From NCBI GenBank assembly GCA_002691385.1, contig NZHT01000066.1, positions 7,988 to 61,956 on the forward strand: DNA of 53,969 nucleotides, given 5' to 3'. Shown here piece after piece: positions 53,930 through 53,969 of the stretch; position 1 is the stretch's first letter; each line of letters begins with the position of its first letter. The DNA is from Flammeovirgaceae bacterium (GTDB taxonomy: Bacteria > Bacteroidota > Bacteroidia > Cytophagales > Cyclobacteriaceae). The notes below the pieces were generated by a model, which did not search any database, was not told where the DNA came from, and saw only the letters and a list, made by a program, of their open reading frames with translations. The translations under genes and the position numbers were made by a program.

Positions 53930-53969
53930 TCTGGCAACGACCTACTCTCCCACCTATTACGGCAGTACC
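53930..53969 (-). rRNA. 5S rRNA, 3' end (gene continues past the window)
   Basis: The last bases read, on the minus strand, GGTACTGCCGTAATAGGTGG then GAGAGTAGGTCGTTGCCAGA, which is the conserved 3' third of 5S rRNA (loop E/helix IV and the helix I 3' strand). Only about 40 of roughly 110 bases are inside the window. It indicates that a 16S-23S-5S operon lies beyond the right edge. Confidence 0.92.

Overview
The window is a gene-dense, AT-rich piece of a Bacteroidota chromosome. The evidence for the phylum is: a full-length sprA, encoding the outer-membrane translocon of the type IX secretion system that is confined to this phylum; a short 85-residue F1 epsilon subunit in an isolated atpD-atpC pair; families largely restricted to Bacteroidota (DUF4837, DUF4292, DUF1599, BT_3928-type DoxX, the HQLATP-type histidine kinase); few Shine-Dalgarno sequences; and several TTTG-N17-20-TAnnTTTG promoters. 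I cannot assign a class or genus. There are no transposases, phage genes, CRISPR arrays or tRNA genes. The right edge enters the 3' end of a 5S rRNA gene on the minus strand. Nearly everything is core chromosome: translation, cell envelope, cofactor and amino-acid metabolism.

Layout. 1-7.3 kb: LtaS-like sulfatase-fold membrane enzyme, atpDC with a shared terminator, an exported sugar-isomerase-like protein, and a histidine kinase/nucleoid-associated protein pair. 7.4-9.7 kb: a NatAB-type ABC exporter with a palindrome over its promoter. 9.9-15.4 kb: plsC-gatC-(925-aa membrane/TPR protein)-hutH on the plus strand, meeting hutU tail to tail; hutU has a perfect palindrome just upstream. 17.5-39.1 kb: a long leftward run of closely spaced genes. 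It includes echA, a Wzx-like flippase, a TPR/DUF4292/EnvC-like trio, tatA, gatA, a LysM lytic transglycosylase, DUF4837, maeB, ruvA, sprA, gcvH and finally tonB, so envelope biogenesis and type IX secretion dominate. 39-41.5 kb: threonine catabolism (tdh and kbl, divergent around a small conserved-looking ORF). 41.5-45.4 kb: cdaA-folP leftward, and DUF1599, a frameshifted DoxX/thioredoxin-like gene and aroK rightward. 45.4-48.4 kb: an OmpP1/FadL-type porin with an upstream low-complexity secreted protein. 48.5-51.5 kb: proS (interrupted by an in-frame TGA), nfeD, floA. 51.5-53.9 kb: pxpABC (5-oxoprolinase), then the rRNA operon terminator and 5S.

The two most striking sequence-level anomalies are disrupted genes. 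proS has TGA at a conserved tryptophan codon, although TGA is the normal stop of several neighbours. The DoxX-family gene is split by a single-base frameshift. Both could be sequence errors or real lesions, and proS is normally essential. Other points worth a look are palindromes placed on or near promoters of the ABC exporter, hutU, echA and plsC, an 18-bp tandem repeat in the plsC leader, an 8-base C run in tonB, and two unassigned proteins (925 aa membrane/TPR; 457 aa Tyr/Ser-rich secreted). I saw no convincing defence, biosynthetic or mobile system here.
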